In this document: positions 15,431 to 23,399 of the stretch, one piece after another
How positions within the stretch are numbered: position 1 is the stretch's first letter
How the letters are laid out: every line of letters starts with the position of its first letter
From: JAVHLK01 sp043806215
Lineage (GTDB): Bacteria > Desulfobacterota > Desulfomonilia > Desulfomonilales > Desulfomonilaceae
Direction of reading: 5' to 3'
Assembly: GCA_043806215.1 (NCBI GenBank)
Contig: JAZDHD010000016.1
Location: forward strand, 1-24,693
DNA length: 24,693 bases
Notes under the pieces: model-generated
Database searches by the model: none
What the model saw: the letters and a program-made list of their open reading frames with translations, nothing else
Told to the model about the DNA's origin: nothing
Position numbers and translations under genes: made by a program

Positions 15431-16432
15431 ATGAAGTGGACCACAGGTGCGTCTTCTCTTGGAAAGGGGCTAAGAAATGAACGAGGATCAGCCGCTTACA
15501 GCTTTTTTGGGTTCTTGATCGTCGCGGTGGTCATCGTTGCAGCGATCTTTGTCGTACCCGACTTGGCGAAGAAGAAGCCCGAATCCGGTATGGCGCAGGC
15601 GAAGTCGGCCATGGCGAAGCAGGACTGGAAAGGGGCCGTCTCCCTTTTCGACAAGGTGATCAAGACAAACCCAAAGGACATCGATGCCCACGTTGGCCGG
15701 TCCGCAGCTTACCTCAATTTGGGAAAGCTTGACGATGCTCTGGCGGATGCCGACAACGCCGTGAAATTGAACCCCAAGAATGCTTTGGCCTATGGACAGA
15801 AGGCCATTGTGGAGAAGATGCTCGGCCAGGATGAGGCTGCGGTCAACGATCTCACCAAGGCCCTTGAACTTGACGGCAATTACACATGGGCCTATGCGCA
15901 AAGGGCTCACATCTTTTCCAAGCTCGGCCATCAGGAAAAGGCCCTCGTCGACGTGAACAAGGCTCTCAAAATCGCCCCGAAATTCGCGGACGGAATCCGT
16001 GTCAGAGCATGGATACTCAGCCGTATGGGCAAATGCAAGGAGGCTTCCGTAGATTTCTTGAAAATTGCAGAGTTGAAGCCCAATGATGCGTGGTCCATTC
16101 AAGACAGAGCGTGGTTCCTGATGACCTGTCCTGATGAGAAACTCCGGGACGGTACCAAGGCCTTGGAACTTGCCAAGAAGGCCAATGAAATGACCGAAGG
16201 AAAAGACGCCGTCGTGCAGGAGACCTTGGCGGAAGCCTATTTCCAGCAGGGTGATGCCGCAAAGGCTGCCGATCTGCAGGAGAAGGCTATCGTACTCAAG
16301 TCCAAGAGTTGCCCGCAGGGCTCATGCACCGAAGAAATGAAGACCAGGCTCGAGAAATACAAGCTCGCTGCAAGAAACGAGATGAGAAAATCCTACGAAA
16401 TTCTACCGCTGAACAGCGACCACAGGCCCTGA
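15431..16432 (+). CDS. Membrane-anchored TPR-repeat protein
   Basis: 333 residues. A short basic N-terminus is followed by one strong membrane segment (about 23-44). Four to six tetratricopeptide repeats then span about 52-290, for example QDWKGAVSLFDKVIKTNP, GKLDDALADADNAVKLNP, GQDEAAVNDLTKALELD and GHQEKALVDVNKALKIAP. After these come an irregular repeat, a Cys pair in KSCPQGSC and a basic tail. TPR domains scaffold protein contacts; no enzymatic role is visible. The positive-inside rule puts the repeats outside the cytoplasm, which is an inference. The start is ATG 15431, with AAGGAG at 15417-15422 (8-nt gap); the GTG at 15422 overlaps this site and is less likely. It appears monocistronic with its own promoter. 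Confidence 0.92.
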   Translation: MKWTTGASSLGKGLRNERGSAAYSFFGFLIVAVVIVAAIFVVPDLAKKKPESGMAQAKSAMAKQDWKGAVSLFDKVIKTNPKDIDAHVGRSAAYLNLGKLDDALADADNAVKLNPKNALAYGQKAIVEKMLGQDEAAVNDLTKALELDGNYTWAYAQRAHIFSKLGHQEKALVDVNKALKIAPKFADGIRVRAWILSRMGKCKEASVDFLKIAELKPNDAWSIQDRAWFLMTCPDEKLRDGTKALELAKKANEMTEGKDAVVQETLAEAYFQQGDAAKAADLQEKAIVLKSKSCPQGSCTEEMKTRLEKYKLAARNEMRKSYEILPLNSDHRP

Positions 16433-16485
16433 CGGACGGTAAGGTTGTCGATTGACGGCGCAGAGCGGTACGCTCCCGGGACATA

Positions 16486-16675
16486 CCCATAGGCGCCGGC
16501 TTTTATGTCCTTGGTCGGGAGGACACCCATCCTGAAGGACATTTCCTCTTGTTCCCCCTTTGAAAAAGGGGGCTAGGGGGATTTATGAATCAGAAAAATC
16601 CCCCCTAACCCCCCTTTAGTAAAGGGGGGGAATCTGAGGACTCCGACAATTCCAGGTTATGTTGGCGCCTATGGG
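16486..16675. mobile_element. MITE-like palindromic element, copy 1, with target duplication
   Basis: Terminal inverted repeats CCCATAGGCGCC (16486-16497) and GGCGCCTATGGG (16664-16675) are perfect over 12 bp and flanked by a direct repeat GACATA (16480-16485 and 16676-16681), as expected of a transposed element. Inside is a 50-bp core (16500-16549) that recurs at 18907-18956 with one mismatch. The core has its own inverted repeat, ATGTCCTT (16505-16512) with AAGGACAT (16535-16542). A second palindromic repeat (16552-16632) interrupts this copy. It has no coding capacity. Confidence 0.65.
16552..16632. repeat. C/G-tract palindromic repeat nested in the MITE-like element
   Basis: An 81-bp palindrome built from runs of five to seven C or G and short T/A steps. 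The ends form small hairpins (CCCCCTTT with AAAGGGGG). The centre forms a longer stem from 16568-16584 and 16596-16614 around an AT-rich loop. It sits inside the 190-bp element at a point where the second copy of that element has continuous sequence, so it appears to be a later insertion. Confidence 0.65.
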
Positions 16676-16819
16676 GACATACCCTGGATCCATCCGCCTG
16701 TGCCGGACGTCTTGACCCGACGGTCCCCACGCGTTGCCGACGGGCCGGCACCAACCTTGAACCCCTTATAATCACATCGTTATTGGGTTTGCTTCCCCCT
16801 GCGCTTGGGAAACGAAGCC

Positions 16820-17092
16820 CTATGGTCGTTCCGGGGACCGGAAGCGTATCGCCTTGCATTCTCCACTCTCGGTCCTGAAATCGACCATGACCGACTTCCC
16901 GAGGTACGGAGCTGCTTGCCGCCTCTGGCCGCTTTTCACCTGCACTACGACCTTCCGGTTATCCGACCCGACCACCGTCACCGTGTCGATGCCCACGCGC
17001 TGAAGCTTTCCGGCAAACTCCTCCGCACCACATTCCGGCACCGTGCCGAGAATGACAAGAGCCGGCAGGAGCAGTAACCAACCATCCCTCAT
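16820..17092 (-). CDS. Small secreted protein of unknown function
   Basis: 90-residue protein with a clear Sec signal (GWLLLLPALVILGTVPECGA, cleavage likely near residue 23). The mature part is short and beta-rich: FAGKLQRVGIDTVTVVG, then KVVVQVKSG, then LGKSVMVDFRTESGECKAIRF. This alternating pattern resembles small periplasmic OB- or barrel-like proteins, but I cannot assign a family. Cys residues lie at 21 (end of the signal), which does not form a proper lipobox, and near the C-terminus. The ATG at 17092 is preceded by GGAGG with a 5-nt gap, which strongly supports translation. It faces the TPR gene across the repeat region. The DUF401 gene upstream is on the same strand, 187 bp away. Confidence 0.75.
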   Translation of the reverse strand: MRDGWLLLLPALVILGTVPECGAEEFAGKLQRVGIDTVTVVGSDNRKVVVQVKSGQRRQAAPYLGKSVMVDFRTESGECKAIRFRSPERP

Positions 17093-17279
17093 CTGATCCT
17101 CCAGTTACAAACACGTCCCACCTCGAAGCGGACACCCACCGCGAGTGCGTCGTCGGCCCAATGCCGACACGGACGAAAATCCCCCCTTCCTAGGGTTAAT
17201 GATAACCGATGGAGACGCTTGTTTCAAGCTGGGGCGGTCATCGAGTTTGGGTCAGCATGCCACGAATTCGGCGCGTCTG

Positions 17280-18566
17280 CTACAATGCCGCAAGCCGCAC
17301 ATAGATCAGAAAGAGCGCGACGGTCCACAAGAGCACGACGAGCGACGGCTTCCACAGATGAATGAATGATGCGCCCAGATTGGCCGAGAAATACTCCTTA
17401 GTGACCACGAAACAGATATGAATGGGCGACAGCATCATCCCCGCGTACCCGAAGCCGTAGGCCAATAGGGCATAGGGATACGGAGAAGCCCCTTCGGGCA
17501 CGAGCGTGACGACCAAGGGAAACGAGGCCCCTACGAAACCGACGGCGATTCCCGTGATCATTCCCGCAAGAAAGGGGAGAAAGATCATGATGAGCAGAGG
17601 CGGAACGTTGTACGCGGCCAGATCGAGTTTCACCTGTTCAATGGCGTGTGAGTCTACGAGCACTCCTTTGAACCCCAGGACCGCGGCTATGGTGAAGGCA
17701 ATATAGTAGCTCTTGGGATCCGAAAGGGCCTCCCGTATTGCCGCACCGGATTCCGAGCTTGTTCTGATCACCAACCAAATGGCGAGGATCAGAGCGAGCA
17801 GGAAACTGAGGTAATCGACTCCGGGGATTTGGTACCCTGCCAGGAATCCCACGGACTCCAACACGACTCGGATAACAAACAGCCCGGCGACCACAATCCA
17901 TATGGGCATGGTATCGAGAACAAACCTCAGTACGGTAGAACGGTCCACGTTTTTGTGCTCTTCTGCGGAATTCGGCACGGCCCTGAGTATAAAAACCCAT
18001 CCCGCGGCAAGTGCGCCCAACGTGAGCGGAAACTGGCATACGATCATTTTCCACGGTTCGACGGCAAAGACGGATATCGCAAGGATGACGCCGGGGTACA
18101 GCGGCCACCAGTATTCCCAAATATGGCGGAACCAGTAGTTGACGGCCACCTTGAGCTCGGGCTTGACGGAGCTGTCTTTCAAGGCCGTCTCAACCATCGG
18201 CGCCGAAAACAAGGCTCCGCCCGGCATAGGCAACAACCCGATCAATGCCGGCATGGCCGCCGTCGTAAAGCGGCTGCTTGGGGAAACCGCCGCGAATGAC
18301 TCGAATATCCTGTCCATCCGCTTGCTCTTTGTGAGCAGATGGCTGAGGAACAGGATGAGTACGATGATGCAGGACAGCCACAGCGACGTGGGCGACGTAA
18401 ACTCCCCCCACATCGCCGTAACGACGCTAGGCAGGTCCAGGCCCATCCACAGACCGATCATGATGCTGCCGATCATCAGGGATGCGAACATGGGCAGAAA
18501 TCGGTTGAGGGCCATCACTGCGACCAATACGGCCAATATCTTAGCAATAGCGGGTAATGATGTCAG
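17280..18566 (-). CDS. DUF401-family membrane permease (apparent CTG start)
   Basis: About 428-residue polytopic membrane protein of the DUF401 family, a group related to ArsB/NhaD-like ion and carboxylate transporters. Family landmarks include LPMPGGALFSAPMVETA, NYWFRHIWEYWWPLYPGVILA, GMITGIAVGFVGASFPLVV and YAGMMLSPIHICFVVT. About ten to twelve hydrophobic segments are visible. No ATG, GTG or TTG lies at the family N-terminus. The best choice is a CTG at 18566 (ALTSLPAIAKILAVLVAV), 9 nt after GGAGG (18576-18580 on the plus strand). The frame stays open upstream to 18848, but that stretch is not membrane-like and is unlikely to be translated. The substrate is unknown. No partner gene is adjacent. 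Confidence 0.88.
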   Translation of the reverse strand: MTSLPAIAKILAVLVAVMALNRFLPMFASLMIGSIMIGLWMGLDLPSVVTAMWGEFTSPTSLWLSCIIVLILFLSHLLTKSKRMDRIFESFAAVSPSSRFTTAAMPALIGLLPMPGGALFSAPMVETALKDSSVKPELKVAVNYWFRHIWEYWWPLYPGVILAISVFAVEPWKMIVCQFPLTLGALAAGWVFILRAVPNSAEEHKNVDRSTVLRFVLDTMPIWIVVAGLFVIRVVLESVGFLAGYQIPGVDYLSFLLALILAIWLVIRTSSESGAAIREALSDPKSYYIAFTIAAVLGFKGVLVDSHAIEQVKLDLAAYNVPPLLIMIFLPFLAGMITGIAVGFVGASFPLVVTLVPEGASPYPYALLAYGFGYAGMMLSPIHICFVVTKEYFSANLGASFIHLWKPSLVVLLWTVALFLIYVRLAAL

Positions 18567-18890
18567 CGCAACAGTCCTCCCTGAAGCCGATTTCGTGCAG
18601 GCGTGCTCAGTGCCCGAGTACGCAATAAATCGGATAATCCTACACCAACACCCGCCAATTCCCAAAAAAAATACACTCCCGCCGCAAGGGTCCGCGAGTG
18701 TGAGCCCGGCATCCCGTCGGTCCGTAGCGATGTTCCCGCGGCTCACGTGCACGTCCCACATGTGGTGTGGGGAGAACCACTTCTCCGGCCGGCCGGGGGG
18801 TACGGACCCGCGCGGAATACGTTGCCGGCCTGTCAAGATTCCTGACATCGCTTGCCTGAAAATATGCCCCTTTTCCCGTTCCCGGGTTCC
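18567..18890. other. Leader region of the DUF401 gene
   Basis: This 324-bp stretch lies upstream of the likely DUF401 start. It is open in the DUF401 frame but encodes Arg/Pro/Gly-rich sequence with no family match. No confident promoter was found. The nearby repeat copy at 18893-18980 marks its far side. Confidence 0.4.
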
Positions 18891-18892
18891 GC

Positions 18893-18980
18893 CCCATAGG
18901 CGGTAACTTTTATGTCCTTGGTCGGGAGGACACCTATCCTGAAGGACATTTCCTCTCCGGATTAAGTTGGTGCTTATGGG
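18893..18980. repeat. MITE-like palindromic element, copy 2 (uninterrupted)
   Basis: Second copy of the element at 16486-16675, without the nested palindrome and therefore only about 88 bp. Its 50-bp core (18907-18956) differs from copy 1 at one base. The ends form an imperfect inverted repeat (CCCATAGGCGG near 18893, CTTATGGG ending at 18980). No target duplication is evident, so this copy may be older. It lies between the divergent DUF401 and PstS-like genes. Confidence 0.6.
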
Positions 18981-19120
18981 GCTCCGTCCGGTCTTGGACC
19001 CGGAAGTCTCTTTCAGGGAGAAGCTTTCACGATCCGTTGCGGCCGGCCCTCGACGGTGGTTTGCAGGATCGGCGGCCGGGGACTATGCGCCTTGAGAACG
19101 TCGGGAGCGACGGACCCATC

Positions 19121-19136
19121 CGGCATGCAAATTGCT
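19121..19136 (+). promoter_or_regulatory. Sigma-54 (-24/-12) promoter for the PstS-like gene
   Basis: CGGCATG-CAAA-TTGCT compared with TGGCACG-N4-TTGCW: 10 of 12 defined positions match and the GG-N10-GC spacing is exact. It lies 77 bp before the ATG of the PstS-like gene. An in-frame TTG inside the -12 box (19132) is not a credible start. A sigma-54 activator is encoded at 4183-5565, but a link to this promoter is only a possibility. Confidence 0.55.
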
Positions 19137-19212
19137 CTTCGTCGGCTGGTCCCGTGGTGAGGCATCACCCGGGTCCAAACCGCTCAAAAAAATCCACCAT
19201 GAGGTATCCGAG

Positions 19213-20076
19213 ATGAAGAACTCACTCCTATCGTGCACCTTCATTGCCCTGTTTGCCCTTCTCGCAGCGACTGCGGCCGAGTGTCAACAGAGCCAAGAAA
19301 GGACCGTCATCCGGGTCCGCGGCTCCGACAGTATGGCCGGGAGGATTGAAGCCCTTGCGAAGGTCTTCATGAAAGACAACCCCCACGTCAACATCATAGT
19401 TAGCGGCGGATCGCAATTGGCCCCCGACATTCTCAAGGGCGACGGCTGCGAAATCGCCATGTACGCATACAAGATGACCGATGATGAAAAGCGGAATCTC
19501 AGAACTGCCGGAGTGACGCCCGTCGAACGTCTCGTAGGCTATGGCGGGATCGTATTCATTACCCACCCCTCGAACACGGTTGACGAACTGACGGTCGAAC
19601 AGATAAAAAAGATTTTTACGGGTGTTTTCACTTCGTGGGATCAGGTCGGCGGGCGGGAGCGGCCGATAAGGATCCTCACGGTAAAGGATAAGCATCCGGC
19701 AGCTTTGCAGTTCGTGCAAGCCGATCTACTCGGATCTCCCATTACGGACAAAGCGGAGATTTTGTCGTCGTTTCAGAGTGTTGCACTGAAAGTCGCAGCG
19801 ACGCCGGATGCAATCGCATTCACCAGGGTCAGGGACGTGTTCGAATCGGCCATTGCCGAGATGGTTGCCTTGAAGGTGCTGAAAATCAAGAGCGGACCGG
19901 AATCGCCGGGGGTCCCACCGACAAGAGAGAATATTGCGAACACAAGCTATCCCGTCAGACGGCCCTTCTTTCTCTATACGAAGACTGATGGAGGGCAAGA
20001 CACCAAGAGGTTCGTGGAGTTCATCGTATCCAAGGGTTGGGGAGCGCAATCCCTGGCATCGTCGACAGCCCGGTGA
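19213..20076 (+). CDS. PstS-like periplasmic substrate-binding protein
   Basis: 287-residue exported protein. A signal peptide covers about 1-25 (LLSCTFIALFALLAATAAEC), followed by the opening strand and loop of phosphate-type binding proteins (VIRVRGSDSMAGRIEALAKVF, then NIIVSGGSQLAPDILKGDGCEIAMYA). FITHPSNTVDELTVEQIKKIFTG is the typical PstS-like hinge region with the TSW motif (FTSWDQVGG). The usual GSGAG-type anion loop after SGG is altered (SGGSQLAPD), so the ligand may not be phosphate. No pstC, pstA or pstB follows, so it is an orphan binding protein. The ATG at 19213 has GAGGT upstream. A sigma-54-like promoter precedes it, and a hairpin lies between it and the convergent mutase gene. 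Confidence 0.88.
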   Translation: MKNSLLSCTFIALFALLAATAAECQQSQERTVIRVRGSDSMAGRIEALAKVFMKDNPHVNIIVSGGSQLAPDILKGDGCEIAMYAYKMTDDEKRNLRTAGVTPVERLVGYGGIVFITHPSNTVDELTVEQIKKIFTGVFTSWDQVGGRERPIRILTVKDKHPAALQFVQADLLGSPITDKAEILSSFQSVALKVAATPDAIAFTRVRDVFESAIAEMVALKVLKIKSGPESPGVPPTRENIANTSYPVRRPFFLYTKTDGGQDTKRFVEFIVSKGWGAQSLASSTAR

Positions 20077-20192
20077 GAACCTGTTGATATCATGTGACTT
20101 GTTCACCGGTCATGTGCCGTGGCAGGCCGCGTGAAGGCCATAGAGAGATCCTCAGTGCTCCATGGCGTAAACACGATCGCACAACCTAAGCC

Positions 20193-20218
20193 CTCTTCCC
20201 GGCCTCCGCCGGGAAGAG
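20193..20218. terminator. Hairpin between convergent genes
   Basis: An 11-bp perfect stem, CTCTTCCCGGC (20193-20203) with GCCGGGAAGAG (20208-20218), closed by a 4-nt loop. It lies between the ends of the PstS-like gene (plus) and the mutase subunit gene (minus), where a bidirectional terminator would sit. No U-run follows on either strand, so it may rather be a REP-like or transcript-protecting structure. Confidence 0.5.
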
Positions 20219-20300
20219 AATCAGCCCCAGGCGGCCGGCAAGGGATGCCCTGCAAGGCAAAGACATCCCCGCAGGGAACCGCCATGGATCGGCAACGGCA

Positions 20301-20696
20301 CTACTTCTTCAGGTGAGTCCGTATATACTCGACGATGTCGTCGGTCCTGGAACCGGGACCGAAGATTTCTTCCACACCGCTCTCCTTGAGTGCCGCAACG
20401 TCCTCCTCGGGGATGATCCCTCCTCCAAGGATCAGGACATCGTTCACGTTGTGGTCCTTGAAAGTCTGGGTGACTTTGGGGAAGAGGTAGTCATGGGCTC
20501 CGGAAAGCGAACTAAGGCAAAGCACGTCGGCATCTTCCTGCAGACACGTTTGAAGCAGAGTATCCGGGGTTTGACGCAATCCCGTGTATATCACTTCCAT
20601 GCCGGCGTCCCTCAACGCCCTTGCAAGGACCTTGGCGCCTCTGTCGTGGCCGTCCAGCCCCGGCTTGGCCACTACTACCCGTATACGTTTATCCAT
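20301..20696 (-). CDS. Methylmalonyl-CoA mutase, B12-binding subunit
   Basis: 131-residue stand-alone cobalamin-binding domain of the acyl-CoA mutase family, which rearranges (R)-methylmalonyl-CoA and succinyl-CoA together with a separate large catalytic subunit. The motif GLDGHDRG carries Asp15 and His17, the lower axial cobalt ligand, and Gly20. The SSLSGAHDYLFP loop and ILGGGIIPEED complete the domain. The length is typical of C-terminal subunits in split archaeal and syntroph mutases. The large subunit is not in this window. It is the last gene of the minus-strand cluster, 118 bp after the carboxyltransferase gene, with a GAGG-type ribosome site. Another small-subunit acyl-CoA mutase specificity (isobutyryl or ethylmalonyl) cannot be excluded, but the succinyl-CoA neighbours favour methylmalonyl-CoA. 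Confidence 0.92.
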   Translation of the reverse strand: MDKRIRVVVAKPGLDGHDRGAKVLARALRDAGMEVIYTGLRQTPDTLLQTCLQEDADVLCLSSLSGAHDYLFPKVTQTFKDHNVNDVLILGGGIIPEEDVAALKESGVEEIFGPGSRTDDIVEYIRTHLKK

Positions 20697-20814
20697 ACTT
20701 CGAACCTCACTTGATCTCGGACCGGTTCCGTTTTTCTTTCAGGGGTAATCGTTCCCCAATCGTGATTTCCGGACTCCGTGCCGGTCCCGGCGGACCGTCG
20801 CTTTCAGATCCTTA

Positions 20815-22368
20815 TCAAAGGGGGATGTTGCCGTGCCTCCTGACCGGCTTCTCCTCCACCTTGTTCTCCAATTGGCCAAATGCCTTGATCAGAACGGTCC
20901 TCGTGTCTCGGGGAAAGATCACACGATCCACGAATCCCAACTGAGCTGCACGGTAGGGACTTGCAAACTTTTCCACGTAATCGTCGATCAATCCGGAGCG
21001 TTTTGCCGCGGGATCGTCCGCTGCCTCTATCTCCTTGCGGAAAAGGATCTGGATGGCGCCCTCCGGCCCCATGACCGCAATCTCGGCCGTAGGATAGGCC
21101 AGATTGATGTCCGCCCGCAGGTGTTTGCTGGACATGACGACGTACGCACCTCCGTAGGCCTTTCGGGTGATGAGCGTAACCTTGGGAACGGTCGCCTCTG
21201 CATAGGCATAGAGGATTTTGGCTCCATGTTTGATGATCCCGCCATGCTCTTGCTGGGTTCCCGGCAGGTATCCCGGCACGTCCAACAGCGTCCAGAGCGG
21301 AATATTGAACGCATCGCAAAACCGGACGAATCGGGCGCACTTCACCGAAGCTTCGGTATCCAAACAGCCGGCCAGCCAGTTGGGCTGGTTGGCCACGACG
21401 CCGATTGTCTTGCCGGCCAGACGGCCGAATCCGGTGACGAGGTTCTTGGCATAATTCGCGTGAACCTCCATGAAACGGCGATCATCCATAACCGGCACGA
21501 TAAGCTTCTTCACGTCATACGGTTTGCGTGAGCTTTCGGGTATCGCTGAATCCAGCTCGGGTATAATCCTGTCAACGGGATCATCCGTGGCCATCACCGG
21601 GGATGGGCTCCGGTTGCTGTCCGGAAGGAAGGAAAGAAGCTCTTGGACTCGCGCGAGAGTATCCTTTTCCGATTTGTAGTGGAAATGACACACTCCCGAG
21701 ACCTTGCCGTGGACTCTTGCCCCTCCGAGACTTTCGGAGTCGATCTCCTCGCTGGTAACCTGTTTTATGACCTGAGGGCCGGTAATGAACATGTAGCTCG
21801 TCAGTTCCGTCATGAAGATGAAGTCCGTCACCGCGGGAGAGTAAACCGCCCCCCCCGCGCAGGGCCCCATGATTACGGAGATTTGTGGAATCACGCCCGA
21901 AGCTCTGACATTGCGGTAGAAGACTTCTCCGTATCCGCCGAGGCTCTCCACGCCTTCCTGTATGCGCGCCCCGCCCGAGTCGTTAATGCCGATCAGGGGA
22001 AATCCGTTACGATAGGCGAGATCCATGACCTTGCAGATCTTTTGGGCATGGGTAAAGGAAAGACTACCGCCGAATACGGTGAAATCCTGGGCAAAAACGT
22101 ATACTCCCCGGCCGTTGACCTTGCCGAACCCCGACACGACCCCTTCCCCCGGGATCTTGGTCTTTTCCATGCCGAAATCCGTACAGCGATGCTCCACGAA
22201 CTTGTCTATCTCCTCGAACGAACCTTCATCGAGCAATTCCAGCACGCGCTCGCGTGCGGTCATTTTGCCTGCCTTGTGTTGTTTGGCAATCTTGTCCTCA
22301 CCGCCCGCTTGATCGGCCTCTGCGAGTCTCCGTTCCAGCTCTTCGAACTTTGCTTCCTTCGCACCCAT
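20815..22368 (-). CDS. Acyl-CoA carboxyltransferase (propionyl-/methylmalonyl-CoA type)
   Basis: 517-residue carboxyltransferase of the propionyl-CoA carboxylase beta / methylmalonyl-CoA decarboxylase alpha / transcarboxylase 12S family. Both crotonase-like halves are intact: GGARIQEG (132-139) and GPCAGGAVYSP (168-178) in the first, and the AYGGAYVVMSSKHL oxyanion region and a PTAEIAVMGPEGA signature in the second. It moves a carboxyl group between biotin and propionyl-CoA. No biotin carboxyl carrier or biotin carboxylase gene is beside it, so whether it works as carboxylase, decarboxylase or transcarboxylase cannot be told from here. The ATG at 22368 follows AAGGGAG. It lies between sucD (129 bp) and the mutase subunit (118 bp) on the same strand, which fits a methylmalonyl-CoA pathway operon. 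Confidence 0.95.
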   Translation of the reverse strand: MGAKEAKFEELERRLAEADQAGGEDKIAKQHKAGKMTARERVLELLDEGSFEEIDKFVEHRCTDFGMEKTKIPGEGVVSGFGKVNGRGVYVFAQDFTVFGGSLSFTHAQKICKVMDLAYRNGFPLIGINDSGGARIQEGVESLGGYGEVFYRNVRASGVIPQISVIMGPCAGGAVYSPAVTDFIFMTELTSYMFITGPQVIKQVTSEEIDSESLGGARVHGKVSGVCHFHYKSEKDTLARVQELLSFLPDSNRSPSPVMATDDPVDRIIPELDSAIPESSRKPYDVKKLIVPVMDDRRFMEVHANYAKNLVTGFGRLAGKTIGVVANQPNWLAGCLDTEASVKCARFVRFCDAFNIPLWTLLDVPGYLPGTQQEHGGIIKHGAKILYAYAEATVPKVTLITRKAYGGAYVVMSSKHLRADINLAYPTAEIAVMGPEGAIQILFRKEIEAADDPAAKRSGLIDDYVEKFASPYRAAQLGFVDRVIFPRDTRTVLIKAFGQLENKVEEKPVRRHGNIPL

Positions 22369-22497
22369 TCAAATCTCCCTTTCCGATTTTCAGAATGAAT
22401 AACAACTATCGTCAGAAGCAGCCCGGCAGAAAGCCGACGGGCCTGCTGCGAGACCTTGGCAGATTGCGAACCGGATGTCGGCCGACGGTTTGCGGCT

Positions 22498-23370
22498 TTA
22501 CTTGAGAATTTCCTTCATCGCCGAGCCGACCTGAGTGAGGTTTTCCACAACAGTAACCCCGGCGTCCCGCAACGCATCAATCTTCGATTGTGCCGTCCCG
22601 GATCCCCCGGATATGATCGCTCCGGCGTGGCCCATCCTCTTTCCGGGAGGGGCCAGACGACCGGCAATATAGGCCACAACGGGTTTGTTGAATTCCTTCC
22701 TGATGTACTCGGCGGCCTGCTCTTCTGCGGATCCTCCGATCTCCCCGATGAGTACCACGGCCTCGGTCTCCGGATCGTCTTTGAACAAGCTCAACGCGTC
22801 AATGAAGCTGAGCCCCACCACGGGATCCCCGCCGAGCCCCAGGCAGGTGCTCTGGCCTACTCCATTCTTGGTCAACTGATCAACCACTTCATAGGTGAGC
22901 GTACCCGACCTGGAGATCACGCCCACCGGACCGGGCATGTGGATGTATCCGGGCATAATGCCCACCTTGCACTTTTCCGGCGGTGAGATAACCCCCGGAG
23001 TGTTCGGGCCGATCACCCTCCTCCCGTGAAATCGAACCGTACGAAGAGCCGATGCCGTGTCCAGCGGGGGAATTCCTTCAGTCACGCATACGATGAGCTC
23101 GATACCCGCGTCCACGGCCTCCAAGATTGGATCCTTGGCAAATGCCGCAGGGATAAAGATTATGGAGACGTTGGCTCCCGTCTCCTTGACTGCGTTCCAC
23201 ACGGTATGAAACACGGGTATTCCATCCACTTTCTCACCCTGTTTGCCCGGCGTCACCCCGCCGACCATATTCGTACCATAGTCGCGACATGCGAGCGAAT
23301 GGAATTTTCCGTTGCGGCCCGTGATCCCTTGACAAATAACCCGCGAATCTCTGTTCACAAGAATTGACAT
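22498..23370 (-). CDS. sucD: Succinyl-CoA synthetase alpha subunit
   Basis: 290-residue ADP/GDP-forming succinate-CoA ligase alpha subunit. The N-terminal CoA-binding Rossmann domain starts SILVNRDSRVICQGITGRNG, and the ligase domain has GPNTPGVISP and ISRSGTLTYE. The phosphohistidine is His248 in GKRMGHAGAI. With the beta subunit it interconverts succinyl-CoA and succinate with nucleotide phosphorylation. The length is standard. The ATG at 23370 has GGAG about 8 nt upstream and lies 29 bp after the sucC stop, so the two are clearly co-transcribed. Confidence 0.98.
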   Translation of the reverse strand: MSILVNRDSRVICQGITGRNGKFHSLACRDYGTNMVGGVTPGKQGEKVDGIPVFHTVWNAVKETGANVSIIFIPAAFAKDPILEAVDAGIELIVCVTEGIPPLDTASALRTVRFHGRRVIGPNTPGVISPPEKCKVGIMPGYIHMPGPVGVISRSGTLTYEVVDQLTKNGVGQSTCLGLGGDPVVGLSFIDALSLFKDDPETEAVVLIGEIGGSAEEQAAEYIRKEFNKPVVAYIAGRLAPPGKRMGHAGAIISGGSGTAQSKIDALRDAGVTVVENLTQVGSAMKEILK

Positions 23371-23399
23371 TTCGGTACTCCATCGGGATGCATCCGATA

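Larger units (their letters stand above)
16433..16819. other. Intergenic region holding nested repeats
   Basis: This 387-bp gap lies between convergent genes (TPR protein, plus; small secreted protein, minus). Most of it is the nested repeat element at 16486-16675. The remainder, 16682-16819, shows no gene or clear terminator. A minus-strand frame at 16605-16859 crosses the repeat and is not credible. Confidence 0.6.

Noticed and set aside
16552..16632. CRISPR-like array or rho-independent terminator
   Set aside because: It is a single palindrome with no repeat-spacer periodicity, and no U-tract follows the stem.
19132..19212. TTG start 27 codons upstream of the PstS-like ATG
   Set aside because: It falls inside the -12 promoter element, and the signal peptide begins properly at ATG 19213 with a ribosome site.
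21643..22398. 251-residue plus-strand frame opposite the carboxyltransferase
   Set aside because: Antisense shadow of a fully conserved enzyme gene.
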